From positions 1-50,756 of the forward strand of contig JADBYK010000073.1 of assembly GCA_020403045.1 (NCBI GenBank): a stretch of DNA of 50,756 bases. Reading direction: 5' to 3'. Positions 50,567 through 50,756 of this stretch are shown here, one piece after another. Made by a program: the position numbers and the translations under genes. The notes beneath the pieces were generated by a model, which was not told where the DNA came from, searched no databases, and saw only the letters and a list, made by a program, of their open reading frames with translations. This DNA is from Cytophagales bacterium. Lineage in GTDB: Bacteria; Bacteroidota; Bacteroidia; Cytophagales; Cyclobacteriaceae. Every line of letters starts with the position of its first letter. Positions within the stretch are counted from its first letter, which is position 1.

Positions 50567-50756
50567 CCCAAACCATGCATTAGGAATGCATAGTTTGCCC
50601 AGGGGGTTGACGATCCGCCTGAGGCGGATGTCAAGGTTAAACCTCGTGACGCTTTCGGTCAGAGTCAGACATTTATCGTCTGACCTGACAATGAAAATCA
50701 CCAACTTGGTTTTATTACTTGGGGCTAAATCGTTGATTTTCATTCGTCAATTATGC
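50567..50756 (+). mobile_element. MITE-like repeat, copy D (cut by window edge)
   Basis: A 190-bp partial copy starting CCCAAACCATGCATTA at 50567, flanked on the left by TTTAA (50562-50566). It keeps four of the five hairpins; the last 36 bases, with the right hairpin and terminal repeat, are beyond the window. It is about 97% identical to copy C over its length. Since copy A at the other end of the window is cut in the same way, the window boundaries coincide with repeats. Confidence 0.88.

Noticed and set aside
50534-50743. Minus-strand ORF of 69 residues over repeat copy D
   Set aside because: It is a translation of the repeat; its counterpart over copy A is broken.

Overview
The window looks like one assembly contig from a Bacteroidota chromosome, most likely order Cytophagales. 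Evidence: Bacteroidota-type promoters (TTG, about 21 bases, then TAnnTTTG), a lipoprotein TamA homologue (TamL type), small ribosomal protein Thx, the sufBCDS-sufE order, HPPD next to a cupin, and FtsE without FtsX beside it. Both window ends fall inside the same ~226-bp repeat, as expected when an assembly breaks at a repeat. Species-level assignment is not possible from what I can see.

Layout. 1-12.0 kb: quinone-reductase-like enzyme, DnaB helicase split by a 341-residue homing intein, AGCS and NSS sodium symporters around a conserved protein of unknown function, a dead TerB-like gene carrying a repeat insertion, a TolB-like propeller protein and a long-chain acyl-CoA ligase. 12.1-12.4 kb: a tRNA-like RNA with a very long variable arm, its own promoter-like sequence and an intrinsic terminator, divergent from an Lrp/AsnC regulator. 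13.0-19.3 kb: the Fe-S assembly operon sufB-sufC-sufD-sufS-(coiled coil)-sufE-(MIP18 family)-(bacilliredoxin). 19.4-25.6 kb: a second complete repeat copy, a serine hydrolase, OPT and POT peptide transporters and a polytopic glycosyltransferase-like protein. 25.6-36.1 kb: purC, a STAS protein, RNase Z, a queuosine-precursor transporter, a TrmH-type methylase, TamL, a fused alpha-beta 2-oxoacid dehydrogenase E1 and a histidine kinase with an extra C-terminal module. 36.1-38.3 kb: aroF and the wreck of a trp operon in which the start of trpE is joined out of frame to the end of trpA, still preceded by an apparently intact attenuator (leader peptide with three Trp codons plus terminator) directly behind the ribosomal protein Thx gene. 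38.4-50.8 kb: small conserved proteins, an acetyltransferase, SRP RNA, fructose-6-phosphate aldolase, FtsE, an ECF sigma/anti-sigma pair, a TPR protein, CCA-adding enzyme, HPPD plus cupin, a phosphohexomutase, a broken DinB-like gene, MtaB, a lolD remnant and the last repeat copy.

Main points. (1) The repeat is a MITE-like non-autonomous element: imperfect 13-bp terminal inverted repeats, 5-bp target duplications in both complete copies, and five internal hairpins. One insertion is proven because deleting the element and one target copy restores the reading frame of the TerB-like gene exactly. (2) The tRNA-like RNA at 12181-12326 fits no tRNA class I know. (3) The trp locus suggests an internal deletion that removed most tryptophan biosynthesis genes while sparing the attenuator and aroF. 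Four decayed loci in 50 kb suggest ongoing gene loss.
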